Shown piece by piece: positions 15,632 through 25,077 of a stretch of DNA of 64,000 bases. Source of the DNA: Bog-159 sp050008575. GTDB taxonomy: Bacteria > Acidobacteriota > Terriglobia > Bryobacterales > Bryobacteraceae. The notes under the pieces were generated by a model. That model did not search any database and was not told the origin of the DNA. It worked only from the letters and a program-made list of their open reading frames with translations. The position numbers and the translations under genes are program-made. Location of the stretch: contig JBEKMJ010000018.1 of NCBI GenBank assembly GCA_050008575.1, positions 29,863 through 93,862 on the forward strand, given 5' to 3'. How positions within the stretch are numbered: position 1 is the stretch's first letter; every line of letters begins with the position of its first letter.

Positions 15632-17864
15632 ACTCGCTCTCACCGATGAGCCTCTTATATACGTCTCGCGCCCGATCGTACGCCTGACGGGCGGCGCCGA
15701 GTTCGCCCACTGAAATGCGCGGCGATTTCTGCGTCCAACACTGATTGACGGCCGCCAGGCACCATTCCGCGCTGCTCCGGGATGCGCGCACAGGTCCCCC
15801 GCCGACCAATACGAAGATGGGATTGGTGTGCGCCGATGGCAAGATGCGCACGGCCACCCAACTGCTCTTTGCGATGGCGGCGTCGAATGCCACGTCGCGC
15901 ATTTGCCCATCGGCCAGCACATTCTTGCGCGCCACCGGTTCGCCGTTCACCACCAGTTCCACCGGCACTTCGCGCGTATCGCCGATCCGCGCCCGCTCGA
16001 TATCCCAGTACGGCTTCTCGTTGTAGCGCTTGCCGCGAATGGACTGGTCCGGCAGCGGGTCCAGATACGCGGCGACTTTCACTTGCGCACGCACGCTGCC
16101 GGGCGCGTCGAGCCGCACTTCACTCGCGCCGGTACCCACCGCCGTGCCCTTCAACTGAAAGTCCATCAGGTGACTCTTGCCGTCGGAGACGTAACTGCGC
16201 CCGGCCTTGAGCGCCTGCAGCCAGTTCGCATAACTCAGGTTTTCCAACTTAGTGTAAGTGCGCCCGATCCCGACGCGCTGATCGTAGATGCACGGGAAAT
16301 CCGTTTCGCCGGCGATGCGCGTGCGGAATCCGACGTTCAAAGTGTGATACCAGATACTCAATTCCCACACATAGGGCGTGTCTACGGACGAAATGAAATC
16401 CACCAAGCCGGGCTCGGTGACATCCACGATGTATTCGTTTGCGCCAATGCCGTCGAAGCCGGGCATCTCGTAATTGGGAAGATCGTCGCTCATGACTTCC
16501 AGCCCCCAGCCCGAGTGCGCGAATCCGACCACGGCGCCTTGTGACTTGGCCCAGCGGAAGATAGGCTGGTCCCAGGTGGGCCAATCGGAGATGCGCTCGG
16601 CGCCGGGGTAATCCTGTTGGCGCAAGCCGAGCAGCACGATGTGGCCGGCGTGGCTGGATGGAAAGCCGGAGACTTCCAGGTCGTAGTGCATCAGTTCATC
16701 GGGTTTGGAAAGCGGATCGTCGTGGCCCGAGAAAAACTGTTTCTGATAGTAGTAATCGGGTCCCCACGTGAGCACGGAACCGATGTTCAGGCGTTCGCCC
16801 GATATCTGCCGAATCATATCCTGCGGCAGTACGCCTTCGGTTGGGTTCTGATAATGCGAGCAGCCCGCGGCATGCACGTGGTGATCGCCGGAATACCAGC
16901 CGTTCTTCGCCGGATCGATCCAGCGTTCGAGCTGAAAAGAAAGTTCGGCGGGGCCTTTGTCATCTACCGCGAACTCCTTAGTGTACGCGCGATATTCCGG
17001 ACCGCCCGAGTAAGCGATGTTATAGTAGCCCGCCGGCAGGCTGATGCTCTCGCCATCGGCGCGATAGACTTGCGGCTGGAAGAATAAGTCGGGCGCGAGG
17101 CGCTTCGACGGATTGGGATAAAGCCGGTTCAGCCGGTCGCGAATGACAAACGAGGCCATGGCCGGCTGGCCTTTCTCGTCTCGCACGTGCAGCTTGATGG
17201 TGCGCGCGGGGAGGGCGTCGAAGAGCACCAGGATGTCGTTGCGAAAACCGATATCCTGGCTGCCTTGGCCTACATTGAAGCTGATCTGCGCGGAGCGCTG
17301 CCCGCTGTCGCGGCTATGGATTTGCAGAATCCGGTAGTCCAATGCCAACCCGGAAAGGCGGCGATTCATGGGTGGCTGGTCATAGACCGAGATCTCGGCC
17401 CAGCGATCGGCGGCATCCCGCGGGGTCAGTTGCATCTTGGGCTCGGGGCTGCCGGTAGACTGAATGTAGACGTCGCCGCTGTTGGGGCTGGCGGCGCGTA
17501 GGGGCGCGGTAACGCCGGCGCGGTTGATCACCTTCACCAGGAACAGGCGCGTACCGCCTTCCACTAACTCGGGCTTAGCCAGTCCCGGCTCGACTTTGAC
17601 GCGGCTTTCGGCGTTGATATCGACGATCGCAAGCGCGTAGCGGTCGAGGATTTTCTCGAGTTCCGCGACGGCGGCGCCTTCGTCTGCATTGGCGATGGCG
17701 GCGTTGATGGCTTTGTGGTCCGCTGGGGGAAACGGTTGGCCCAGGTAATTCATGGCATCTTCGAGCCGGCGAACTTGTTGGGCCAGCGGCTGGAGGGGGG
17801 CGGCCGGCTGCGCGGCGGCGCTGCATGCGGCTGCGAGAAAGATGAGTGCGGCTTTGGCTGGCAT
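15630..17864 (-). CDS. CehA/McbA-family metallohydrolase (PHP-like), secreted
   Basis: 744 residues with a signal peptide (AALIFLAAACSAAAQ). The N-terminal half (about 60-330) is beta-rich and unassigned. From about residue 335 the metal-binding PHP-like region begins: NGWYSGDHHVHAAGCSHYQN, with further ligand-type residues in GFAHSGWG and the DVTEPGLVDF segment. This motif set is that of the CehA/McbA group, named for a carbaryl-hydrolysing enzyme, though most members have unknown substrates. Probably a periplasmic or extracellular hydrolase. Confidence 0.8.
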   Translation of the reverse strand: MPAKAALIFLAAACSAAAQPAAPLQPLAQQVRRLEDAMNYLGQPFPPADHKAINAAIANADEGAAVAELEKILDRYALAIVDINAESRVKVEPGLAKPELVEGGTRLFLVKVINRAGVTAPLRAASPNSGDVYIQSTGSPEPKMQLTPRDAADRWAEISVYDQPPMNRRLSGLALDYRILQIHSRDSGQRSAQISFNVGQGSQDIGFRNDILVLFDALPARTIKLHVRDEKGQPAMASFVIRDRLNRLYPNPSKRLAPDLFFQPQVYRADGESISLPAGYYNIAYSGGPEYRAYTKEFAVDDKGPAELSFQLERWIDPAKNGWYSGDHHVHAAGCSHYQNPTEGVLPQDMIRQISGERLNIGSVLTWGPDYYYQKQFFSGHDDPLSKPDELMHYDLEVSGFPSSHAGHIVLLGLRQQDYPGAERISDWPTWDQPIFRWAKSQGAVVGFAHSGWGLEVMSDDLPNYEMPGFDGIGANEYIVDVTEPGLVDFISSVDTPYVWELSIWYHTLNVGFRTRIAGETDFPCIYDQRVGIGRTYTKLENLSYANWLQALKAGRSYVSDGKSHLMDFQLKGTAVGTGASEVRLDAPGSVRAQVKVAAYLDPLPDQSIRGKRYNEKPYWDIERARIGDTREVPVELVVNGEPVARKNVLADGQMRDVAFDAAIAKSSWVAVRILPSAHTNPIFVLVGGGPVRASRSSAEWCLAAVNQCWTQKSPRISVGELGAARQAYDRARDVYKRLIGESE

Positions 17865-18031
17865 CGGAAGCCCTCCAGTGTACTGGGAATTAGCTTACAC
17901 CAAGCCGGGATGCTAATGCGATACCGCGAGGCCGAGCGAGGGCGGAGCATCCGCCGCCGGAGCCAGGACGATAGGTTGCGCGAGCGCAGGTCGGCGGGAA
18001 CGGGAATACCGTAGCGATATGATGGAACGAA

Positions 18032-18892
18032 ATGACGGAAGCGCGCCGCAATCCGCTAGAGGCTGGTATCGCCCGGCTGTATCACTACGAAAGGTTCAGG
18101 GAAGATTGGCTGGCGACGACGCTCCGCGAGCAAAAGATTCACTGCTCCGATCCCACCAACCTAAACGACCCTTGGGATTGCAGGCCGTGGTTTGACTATC
18201 GGCCGATGGCTGAAGACCCGGCGCAACGGGAGGCGATGCTCGCCTTTCGCAAGCCTGGAACTGATAATCACCCCAAGCGCGCCACCATCGAAGATGGGAT
18301 TCGCAACAGCCCGGACCAGCTAAGAGAATATCTTTCAGGTCTTTCCGAGAGCCTCCAGCGCGAGATCTGCAAGCGACGAATTTATTGTCTGACGCCTGAC
18401 CCATGCTCCACCTTGATGTGGTCGCATTATGCCGACAGGCACCGGGGAATTTGTCTTGAGTTTCATCTCGGCAACGTTCTCTTCCTCAAGGCTCGGGAAG
18501 TCATGTACCGTTCGGCATATCCTGTTTGGGTTCCGCAGGAAATGCCAGCCATTGCGGACCAGGTGGTCCTTACCAAGTCGGAAGACTGGAAAGACGAAAA
18601 GGAATGGCGTCTCGTGGGCAGTCCGAATTACGCGGAAGGGTACCCCTTAAAACCGGAAGGGGACTATTTCCGTCTCCCGCCCCAGGCCCTCCAATCGGTG
18701 ATTGTCGGCTGTGAAGCAGGTGAAGAACGTTATGAGGCTGTGAGAAGCGTCGTCCATGAGCATGCGCCCGGTCTGCCCGTAAAACGTGTGACTCGTGCGC
18801 CGAATCACTATCGCCTTGAAATCATTGCTCCGGTGCCGGACCCCTCGGGTTTGCCGGCAGCGCCTTCAGAGCAAGCTGGACAGCAACTTTGA
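18032..18892 (+). CDS. DUF2971 domain protein
   Basis: 286 residues. Family hallmarks: LYHYERF near the N-terminus, SDPTNLNDPWDC, and LMWSHYADRHRGICLEFH (about residues 130-147), then a DWKDEKEWRLV motif. DUF2971 proteins are found in defence-like and accessory loci but their activity is not established. The final 20 or so residues run antisense across the 3' end of the neighbouring hepT gene and are proline/glutamine-rich, so the natural C-terminus may be shorter. Transcribed divergently from the CehA-like gene and convergently with the MNT/HepT pair. Confidence 0.8.
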   Translation: MTEARRNPLEAGIARLYHYERFREDWLATTLREQKIHCSDPTNLNDPWDCRPWFDYRPMAEDPAQREAMLAFRKPGTDNHPKRATIEDGIRNSPDQLREYLSGLSESLQREICKRRIYCLTPDPCSTLMWSHYADRHRGICLEFHLGNVLFLKAREVMYRSAYPVWVPQEMPAIADQVVLTKSEDWKDEKEWRLVGSPNYAEGYPLKPEGDYFRLPPQALQSVIVGCEAGEERYEAVRSVVHEHAPGLPVKRVTRAPNHYRLEIIAPVPDPSGLPAAPSEQAGQQL

Positions 18893-19198
18893 GCGGCGGT
18901 ACATCATCGGTTACCCCCTTCCAGATCGTGTCGGATCGATTCGCTCGTACGCATGGCGAAGCTGATTTCCGATGCCTCGGATATCACGCCATGGGATATC
19001 GGGACACCGCCGCTCCGCTTCGGGCCCAAGCCGGATAGCGGCTTCGCTGACGATCTGCAATTTGCGCTCGACGGCAGCCACAGCCATCGGATTCGAGCTG
19101 AACGCCTCGAAATCCATGCCGGACGTGAACTGCTCGATCATCGCAATCGCGTCCAAGATGTCGCCAAACCAGGTTTGAGGCGATGGCCTAAAAGACAA
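18822..19198 (-). pseudogene. Frameshifted HepT-like (DUF86) toxin
   Basis: From 19198 the frame reads a good DUF86/HepT N-terminus (DILDAIAMIEQFTSGMDF..., then IPWRDIRGIGNQLRHAYERID), but it ends early after DPTRSGRG. In the adjacent frame the DNA continues with IWKGVTDDVPPLKVAVQLAL and stops at 18822, the normal C-terminus of the family. The change fits a 2-base insertion (or 1-base loss) near 18930. A sequencing error is possible. Overlaps the MNT gene start by 11 bases. Confidence 0.75.
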
Positions 19199-19484
19199 GA
19201 ATCGACTCCTGCCGCGCTCTTTCCAATACCTCGGGCCGCAGCATCGCTCTGTCCGCCAAATCCGCTTTTACGCCGAGAATATCCGCTAGCAGGTTTTCCA
19301 GATGGACGCGCCCGATCAGGGACAGCCTCTTGGACTGGTCGAACTCCGCTATCAGGTCCACATCCGATGAAGGTGTGGCGTCGCCGCGAGCCACCGATCC
19401 ATGAACGCCCAAATGCACGATTCCGGCGGCGTTTAGCTCTGGCGCATGCTCCCTTAATTTCGCTATGACAGTGGACTTATCCAT
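19188..19484 (-). CDS. MNT-type nucleotidyltransferase antitoxin
   Basis: 98 residues with the minimal nucleotidyltransferase motif GVHGSVARGD followed by SSDVDLIAEFD, and the helical VHLENLLADILGVKADL block. In HepT/MNT modules the MNT protein inactivates HepT by adding AMP groups. Here MNT looks intact while its HepT partner is frameshifted. The 249-base stretch up to the next gene at 19734 shows no clear gene. Confidence 0.85.
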   Translation of the reverse strand: MDKSTVIAKLREHAPELNAAGIVHLGVHGSVARGDATPSSDVDLIAEFDQSKRLSLIGRVHLENLLADILGVKADLADRAMLRPEVLERARQESILVF

Positions 19485-19733
19485 TGCCCGATCCTCCCTT
19501 ATTATCGCGCATGTCAGTTACCCACGCGTGCCCATGGGATGCGCCCAAATGGCTGCCGCTGTCGTGAAGAGCGCCGCGCAGCCGGTTGGCGAGATCATGC
19601 AGCCCGTATGGTTCTCGACGCTTCCCGCGGAGCGAGCGACGATTTACCCATTCCGCTCACCCTGACGTGTGAAATCTAACACAGGATGTTGGGGGCCCGA
19701 CATCTTGGGGCATAAACGTGCATTGACCGCGGC

Positions 19734-20540
19734 ATGACAACCGTCACTGGCGTTTTCACGTCCTACCAGACCGCGCGGGATGTCGCAGTCGCGCTGCGCC
19801 GCGCCGGATTCCTGGAGAGTCAGGTGAACCTGTTGTCTCCGGCTTCCTCGGAAGAGGAGATCCACGCCATTCCGACGACGGATACCGAACAGCCGGGCGT
19901 AGGCGGCGCGATCGGAGGCATGCTGGGCGGCGCGCTGGGCGTGGCTGGCGGGCTCGAATTGGGAATGGCCGCAACCGCGCTGCTGATTCCCGGTGTGGGA
20001 CCGGTACTGGCGTTTGGTATCGCCGGGGCCGCGTTATTTGGAGTGGGCGGCGCGCTGGGCGGCGCGGCCCTGGGCAACGCAGCCGACGACCAGGCCACGG
20101 AGGGTGTCCCGGCGGATGAAATCTTCTTCTACGAAGATGCCTTGCGGCAGGGACGGTCGGTGGTGCTGGTGCTTGCCGCGGATGGTTCGGAAGAACAGCG
20201 CGCGCACAAACTGTTGGCGGACGCGGGTGCCGAGAGTCTGGATGCGGCGCGGAAGGATTGGTGGCTCGGGTTGCGCGACGCCGAACAGGAGCACTATCGG
20301 GCTTTGGGGCACAACTTCGAGCGGGATGAGGACGTGTATCGCAGCGGCTTCAACTCCGCCTTGCGCCGCGAATGCCGCGGCAAGTCGATCGACGAGGAGA
20401 CCGACTGCTTGAAGTGGTGGTATCCGGATGTCTGGGATTCGGAGCCGTTTCAGCGTGGGTATGAGCGTGGCCGGAAGTACTGGCAACAGCAGGTCGCCGG
20501 CGAGGCGCCGCGAGCGTACTCGGGCTCGTCCGCGGGATAG
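19734..20540 (+). CDS. Glycine-zipper stress-type protein
   Basis: 268 residues. The N-terminus (GVFTSYQTARDVAVALRRAGF) resembles the ferredoxin-like domain of general stress protein 17M. Residues about 55-120 are a long glycine/alanine zipper (GGAIGGMLGGALGVAGG, then GGALGGAALG), which could insert in a membrane. The C-terminal third is charged with tryptophans (WWYPDVWD, RGYERGRKYW). Exact function is unknown; related proteins are linked to stress. First of a run of small envelope-type genes. Confidence 0.7.
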   Translation: MTTVTGVFTSYQTARDVAVALRRAGFLESQVNLLSPASSEEEIHAIPTTDTEQPGVGGAIGGMLGGALGVAGGLELGMAATALLIPGVGPVLAFGIAGAALFGVGGALGGAALGNAADDQATEGVPADEIFFYEDALRQGRSVVLVLAADGSEEQRAHKLLADAGAESLDAARKDWWLGLRDAEQEHYRALGHNFERDEDVYRSGFNSALRRECRGKSIDEETDCLKWWYPDVWDSEPFQRGYERGRKYWQQQVAGEAPRAYSGSSAG

Positions 20541-20610
20541 CCATCGGCCGTTTGGACCTAACTGACAATGCAGGCGGTTAAATAAGACATAGGCACAAAG
20601 GAGAATTCAA

Positions 20611-20754
20611 ATGTTGCTGGGACTGTTCTTTATTTTGGTGGTGCTGTGGCTGCTGGGATTTTTCGCGTTCCACGTGGCGGGCGGGCTGATTCATCTTCTG
20701 TTAATCATCGCGGTGATTTCCTTGGTATTTCACCTCATCAGGGGTCGCGCTTGA
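20611..20754 (+). CDS. Small Lmo0937/DUF5670-type membrane protein
   Basis: 47 residues encoded from an ATG with AAAGGAG 7 bases upstream. Sequence begins MLLGLFFILVVLWLLGFFAF and ends with VISLVFHLIRGRA: two membrane helices joined by a glycine turn (AGGLIH), with a basic C-terminus. This pattern matches Lmo0937-family membrane proteins of about 50 residues. Function unknown; often found among stress genes, as here. Confidence 0.8.
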   Translation: MLLGLFFILVVLWLLGFFAFHVAGGLIHLLLIIAVISLVFHLIRGRA

Positions 20755-20836
20755 AGGCAGAAGCATGTTTCCGCGGCTTGGCCGCGCGATGCCGTCCCTT
20801 CAAGGCGCGTGCGGATTCCGTCACCACGAGGAAACT

Positions 20837-21295
20837 ATGAGGAGATGTTCAGCCGCTCCGATTGCCGGGGCCGTCTTCACCACGGTCCTATTTGGGTTCT
20901 CCGCTTTCGCGCGCGGTCACACGGCCCTGAACGGCGCCTGGACGCTGGTGCCCGCCCAGAGCGATTTTGGCGGCCAGGCCGTGATTCAAACCGGCACGGT
21001 GACGATCGACGAACGGCAGGGCAATATCACCGTCTCCCGCAGCTTTAAGTATGAAGGCGCGACCGGAACGTTCTTCTACAAGGACATGACCGACAGCCAG
21101 AACAACGCCACGATTCGCACCGGCAAGGACCTCAAGAGCAAGACCCGGTGGGATCGCGACGTGCTGAAGGTGACGACCACGCAATCCGGCGCGACGACTG
21201 TCGAAAGCTACACCCTAGGCGCGGATGGCAACATGACGGTCAACGTGGTAAGGCCGGAGCACGCCCCAATCACGCTCGTCTTCCAGCGCCAATAG
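20837..21295 (+). CDS. Secreted lipocalin-like small protein
   Basis: 152 residues from the ATG at 20837, chosen for its signal peptide (AAPIAGAVFTTVLFGFSAFA); an earlier in-frame ATG lacks one. The mature part is beta-rich with alternating polar/hydrophobic strands (LNGAWTLVPAQSDFG, GTVTIDERQGNITVSRSFKY, ESYTLGADGNMTVNV), as in small lipocalin-like or DUF-type barrels. I do not recognise a family with certainty. Between it and the next gene lie 165 bases without a gene. Confidence 0.65.
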   Translation: MRRCSAAPIAGAVFTTVLFGFSAFARGHTALNGAWTLVPAQSDFGGQAVIQTGTVTIDERQGNITVSRSFKYEGATGTFFYKDMTDSQNNATIRTGKDLKSKTRWDRDVLKVTTTQSGATTVESYTLGADGNMTVNVVRPEHAPITLVFQRQ

Positions 21296-21460
21296 AAGAA
21301 CGAAAAACGGTAACTTTGGCATTCCTGCGTGCAGGTTATGCACCTGCAATCCGGCGTTCCGCATGAAATCGCAGGCTTCCGGTTTGGCCTGAGTCTTGCA
21401 CAGAGGATCGGAGGGCGCGGTGAGCGCAACTCGCCGGTCGCCTGAAAATAAAAGGAAAAA

Positions 21461-22492
21461 ATGAGACTCTATAACGTAGCTCGCGTCCGCTTCGTTCGTC
21501 CCCTGCTATTGGCAGTAGGAACGCTATGCCTGTCCACGGCATCCTTTGCGCAAGTTGACGTGTCGGTCGACATCGCGCCCCCTGAACTGCCCGTCTATGA
21601 GCAGCCGATGTGTCCCGGCGACGGTTATATCTGGACGCCTGGGTATTGGGCTTGGGGTGACGGCGCCTACTATTGGGTGCCAGGCGATTGGGTGATGGCT
21701 CCGGAAGTCGGGTTCCTTTGGACTCCCGGCTATTGGGGTTGGCGCGGCGGCGGATTCTTTTTCAATGAAGGTTACTGGGGCCTGGGAGTAGGTTTCTATG
21801 GCGGGATCAACTACGGCTTCGGGTACTTCGGCAGCGGCTACGCAGGTGGACGCTGGGACAACGGCCATTTTTTCTACAACTCGGCGTATAATCGCGTGGG
21901 CGCCGGCTTCCACAATGTTTACAACGCAAGGGTGAGCGAGGCTGCGGGTGGCCGCGTCAGCTACAACGGCGGTAAGGGTGGAATCGAGGCGCGCGCCACG
22001 CCCCAAGAAGAGGCTGCGGCGAATGGCAGGCATACCGCGCCTGTAGCGGCTCAGACGCAACATGCGCAGGCCGCCCGCAACGATCACCAGCAGCGGTCTT
22101 CCGCGAATCACGCCGCGGCGCCGGTTGGGCGCTCGGAAGATAGCGCTCGCTCCGGCACGGCGGTCCATCCCAAGGATCTGGCGCCCGTGGCGCGCTCCGC
22201 CGCCCCTAACACGGGGAACCCGAAAACGGACCAGAAATACCAGAAGGAGCAGGATCAGTTATACGCGAAGCAGAACCAGGACCGGCAGAAACTTCAGCAG
22301 ACGCAGGAAAAGGAACATCAGCAGCAGTCCAGGCAGAATGCCGGCGCGGCGAAAACGCAGCAATTGGAGCAGCGGCACCAGCAACAGACGCAGCAATTGC
22401 AGCAGAGACACACGCAGCAGGCCCAGCAAATGCAGCAGAGACAGTCGGCGGGCAGCGGAGGGTCTCACGGTGGAGGCGGCGGGCGCCACTAA
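21461..22492 (+). CDS. YXWGXW repeat protein with Gln-rich coiled coil
   Basis: 343 residues with a signal peptide (LLLAVGTLCLSTASFAQ). The first half carries aromatic repeats of the YXWGXW kind (IWTPGYWAWGDGAYYWVPGDW-like units and FLWTPGYWGWRGGGFF). The second half is dominated by Gln, His and Ala and ends in a long predicted coiled coil (QLEQRHQQQTQQLQQR) and a GGSHGGGGGRH tail. Likely exported and located in the envelope; function unknown. Repeats, not a catalytic domain, define it. A hairpin-rich 51-base gap separates it from zwf. Confidence 0.8.
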   Translation: MRLYNVARVRFVRPLLLAVGTLCLSTASFAQVDVSVDIAPPELPVYEQPMCPGDGYIWTPGYWAWGDGAYYWVPGDWVMAPEVGFLWTPGYWGWRGGGFFFNEGYWGLGVGFYGGINYGFGYFGSGYAGGRWDNGHFFYNSAYNRVGAGFHNVYNARVSEAAGGRVSYNGGKGGIEARATPQEEAAANGRHTAPVAAQTQHAQAARNDHQQRSSANHAAAPVGRSEDSARSGTAVHPKDLAPVARSAAPNTGNPKTDQKYQKEQDQLYAKQNQDRQKLQQTQEKEHQQQSRQNAGAAKTQQLEQRHQQQTQQLQQRHTQQAQQMQQRQSAGSGGSHGGGGGRH

Positions 22493-22543
22493 TATCGATT
22501 CGAACTTTCGCGCCGCGCGATGCCGCGGCGCGGAGCGTGATCG

Positions 22544-24064
22544 ATGCAGACCAGCGACCGACTCGATCCAAACATATTCGTTATCTTCGGCGGCGCGGGC
22601 GACTTGACCTGGCGGAAGTTGATGCCGGCCCTGTTCGATCTTTCCCAGAGCCACAGCATTCCGGCGCATTTTTCGATTATCGCGGTGGACCGCGTCGAAC
22701 TCGGCGAGGACGCGCTGCGCAAGCGCTTGCATGCGGGAGTCGCGAAGTTCGCGCGCAGCGGGAAAACGGCGGTCAAGGAGTGGAGCGAGTTCGCCCCGCA
22801 TATCCACTATTTGCAGGGCGACTTTAAGAGCAACGCGACCTATAAGGAACTCGGCGGCCAGTGCGCCAAATTGGAAAAGGAATGGGGAGCCCAGGCCCAG
22901 CGTATTTTCTATATGGCCACGCCGCCATCCCTGTTTGGCGAAATTCCATCCTTCCTGGCGCATGCTGGTCTGGCGGCCGACCGGGAACGTGCGCGCATCG
23001 TCGTGGAGAAACCGATCGGGTACGACCTGGAATCGGCGTTGGGGCTGAACCGCACGCTTGCCGAAGGCTTTCTCGAATCCCAGATTTTCCGCATCGACCA
23101 TTACCTGGGCAAAGAGACCGTGCAGAACATGCTGGCGTTTCGCTTTGCCAACCCGTTGTTCGAGCCGATTTGGAACCGGCGCTATGTGGACTACGTGACC
23201 ATCACGGTCGCCGAAGCGGTGGGCGTGGAACATCGCGGCGGCTATTACGACGGGGCCGGTGCGCTGCGCGATATGGTGCAGAATCACCTGATGCAACTGC
23301 TCTGTCTGGTGGCGATGGAACCGATGGTTTCCTTCGACGCCGACGAGATTCGCAATAAGAAAGTGGACGTGCTGCACTCGGTCCGGCCGATTCCGCATGA
23401 CATGGTCCATCGCTGTGCGGTGCGTGGGCAGTATGGCGAGGGGTGGATGGGCGGTAAGAAGGTGCTCGGCTATCGCGAAGAAGAGGGCGTGCCGCCCGAG
23501 TCACAGACGGAGACGTTTGCGGCGCTGCGGCTGTTCGTGGATAACTGGCGCTGGCAGGACGTGCCATTCTATCTGCGCACCGGCAAGCGTCTCCCCCGTG
23601 AAGTTTCCGAAGTCGCCATCCAGTTCCGCGCGGTTCCCCATCAGGCGTTTCCAACCGAGGCGACGCTCAACTGGGAACCGTCGCGCCTGGTCTTGTCGAT
23701 CCAGCCCGACGAAGGCATCGTGTTGCGCTTTCAGGCCAAACATCCCGGGCCGAAGATGGTGTTGCAACCGGTGGACATGCGGTTCGACTATCGCGAAAGC
23801 TTCGCCACACCATCGCCGGAAGCTTATGTGACGCTGCTTTGGGATGTGATTAACAACGACGCCACATTGTTCATGCGCGCCGACCAGGTGGAGGCGGCGT
23901 GGCGGCTGCTGATGCCGGTGCTGGATGCGTGGAAAGCCAGCCCTCCCAACGATTTTCCGAATTACGCCGGCGGCACTTGGGGGCCGGACGCCGCGCAAGG
24001 CCTGATGGTTCGACAGGGGCATAGTTGGCCGGCGCCCGTGGAGCTAGCCGCACCCTGTAAATGA
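22544..24064 (+). CDS. zwf: Glucose-6-phosphate 1-dehydrogenase
   Basis: Oxidises glucose-6-phosphate to 6-phosphogluconolactone, making NADPH, in the oxidative pentose phosphate pathway. Nucleotide-binding motif FGGAGDLTWRKL at the N-terminus, and the active-site signature RIDHYLGKETVQNM (about residues 180-193) with the catalytic His and Lys. 506 residues, typical. It is embedded among stress and envelope genes rather than with gnd or pgl, which fits an NADPH-supply role under stress (inference). Confidence 0.95.
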   Translation: MQTSDRLDPNIFVIFGGAGDLTWRKLMPALFDLSQSHSIPAHFSIIAVDRVELGEDALRKRLHAGVAKFARSGKTAVKEWSEFAPHIHYLQGDFKSNATYKELGGQCAKLEKEWGAQAQRIFYMATPPSLFGEIPSFLAHAGLAADRERARIVVEKPIGYDLESALGLNRTLAEGFLESQIFRIDHYLGKETVQNMLAFRFANPLFEPIWNRRYVDYVTITVAEAVGVEHRGGYYDGAGALRDMVQNHLMQLLCLVAMEPMVSFDADEIRNKKVDVLHSVRPIPHDMVHRCAVRGQYGEGWMGGKKVLGYREEEGVPPESQTETFAALRLFVDNWRWQDVPFYLRTGKRLPREVSEVAIQFRAVPHQAFPTEATLNWEPSRLVLSIQPDEGIVLRFQAKHPGPKMVLQPVDMRFDYRESFATPSPEAYVTLLWDVINNDATLFMRADQVEAAWRLLMPVLDAWKASPPNDFPNYAGGTWGPDAAQGLMVRQGHSWPAPVELAAPCK

Positions 24065-24097
24065 GAACCGCCTGAGTACCGGCAGAGGGATCGCACT

Positions 24098-24496
24098 ATG
24101 ACCACATACGGAGAATTCAGCCGCCAGGGCCGGCGTATTGTTTCGTCCACCGCGATTTGCGCGCTGGCGCTCTTGAGCGGGTGCCGGAACTTTCGGGCCC
24201 CGATCGACGATGCGGCCATCACGCAGGGCGTCAAAGCCAAGCTGGCTGCGGTGTTTGGGCCAATTGAAGACAGGCAACTTCGTCAATTCGACCGGGGCGC
24301 CAATGGAGAAACGATAACTCATATCTCGGTGAGTTCGATCGGCGGAGTCGTCACTCTGACCGGCGAAGTAGGCAATCGGAAGGCCAAAGTGAAGGCGGGT
24401 GAAATTGCCCAGAGCGTCCCGCAGGTCGTCCGTGTGAACAATAACCTGTCGCTCGCTCCCGGCTATTCGGACGACGCCGTGAACGATAAACCGTGA
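24098..24496 (+). CDS. BON domain lipoprotein
   Basis: 132 residues. A type II signal with lipobox LLSGC ends near residue 29. The rest is one BON domain: ITQGVKAKLAAVFGP, ISVSSIGGVVTLTGEVGNR, and AQSVPQVVRVNNNL. BON proteins such as OsmY attach to or protect the envelope. Placed 33 bases after zwf, possibly in the same transcript. Confidence 0.8.
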   Translation: MTTYGEFSRQGRRIVSSTAICALALLSGCRNFRAPIDDAAITQGVKAKLAAVFGPIEDRQLRQFDRGANGETITHISVSSIGGVVTLTGEVGNRKAKVKAGEIAQSVPQVVRVNNNLSLAPGYSDDAVNDKP

Positions 24497-24545
24497 AGAG
24501 TCTCGAAAGTTTTGGGCTGTATGCAAACTTCAATAAAGGAGCAAT

Positions 24546-25028
24546 ATGTCGAAAACAGCAGTTGGTTTGTTTGAAAACCCGGGCGTGGCGGATCAAGTCG
24601 TCCACGATCTGGATGCCAGTGGTTTCCCCCAGAGCGAGATCCGCATTCTTAGAGAGCCGCTGGACATGGCGGTCGCCGGGGTCACGAGTATCCCGCACAC
24701 CGACTTCGAGGTGGGTTTAGGCCGGGAGCTCAAGACCATCGGAGCAAGCGAGTGGGAGGCGAATGCTTACGTGCAAGGAGTGCGGCGTGGAGGAGTCCTC
24801 GTTTTCGCGACGAGATCGAATGCAGAGGTGGACGACGCGGCGGAGATCATGAACCGCCACGGCGCCATAAAAGTTGAAGAGCTCATCGGCCGTGAACCGG
24901 GTAGTAGCACCACGACGGGCGCGAGCCTGCCTCTTTCGCGCGATGCAAACATGCCCCCCGCACGCGATACCACGCAAACCGGGCGGATCCGCCAATCGGG
25001 CGATGGCGTTCGCATGTTTGTGTGGTAG
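24546..25028 (+). CDS. General stress protein 17M-like protein
   Basis: 160 residues with an AAAGGAG Shine-Dalgarno. The N-terminus (VGLFENPGVADQVVHDLDASGF) and the VRRGGVLVFATRS block resemble the alpha/beta fold shared with the protein at 19734. The C-terminal 50 residues are Ser/Thr/Gly-rich and probably disordered. No catalytic motif. Function unknown; context points to stress response. Confidence 0.65.
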   Translation: MSKTAVGLFENPGVADQVVHDLDASGFPQSEIRILREPLDMAVAGVTSIPHTDFEVGLGRELKTIGASEWEANAYVQGVRRGGVLVFATRSNAEVDDAAEIMNRHGAIKVEELIGREPGSSTTTGASLPLSRDANMPPARDTTQTGRIRQSGDGVRMFVW

Positions 25029-25077
25029 CTGGCCTTCCACCTTAAACGGGAGGATGAAGAAGGATGGCTGCCACCAA

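Noticed and set aside
22259..23410. 383-codon minus-strand frame opposite the YXWGXW gene and zwf
   Set aside because: Covers two convincing plus-strand genes and shows no motif.
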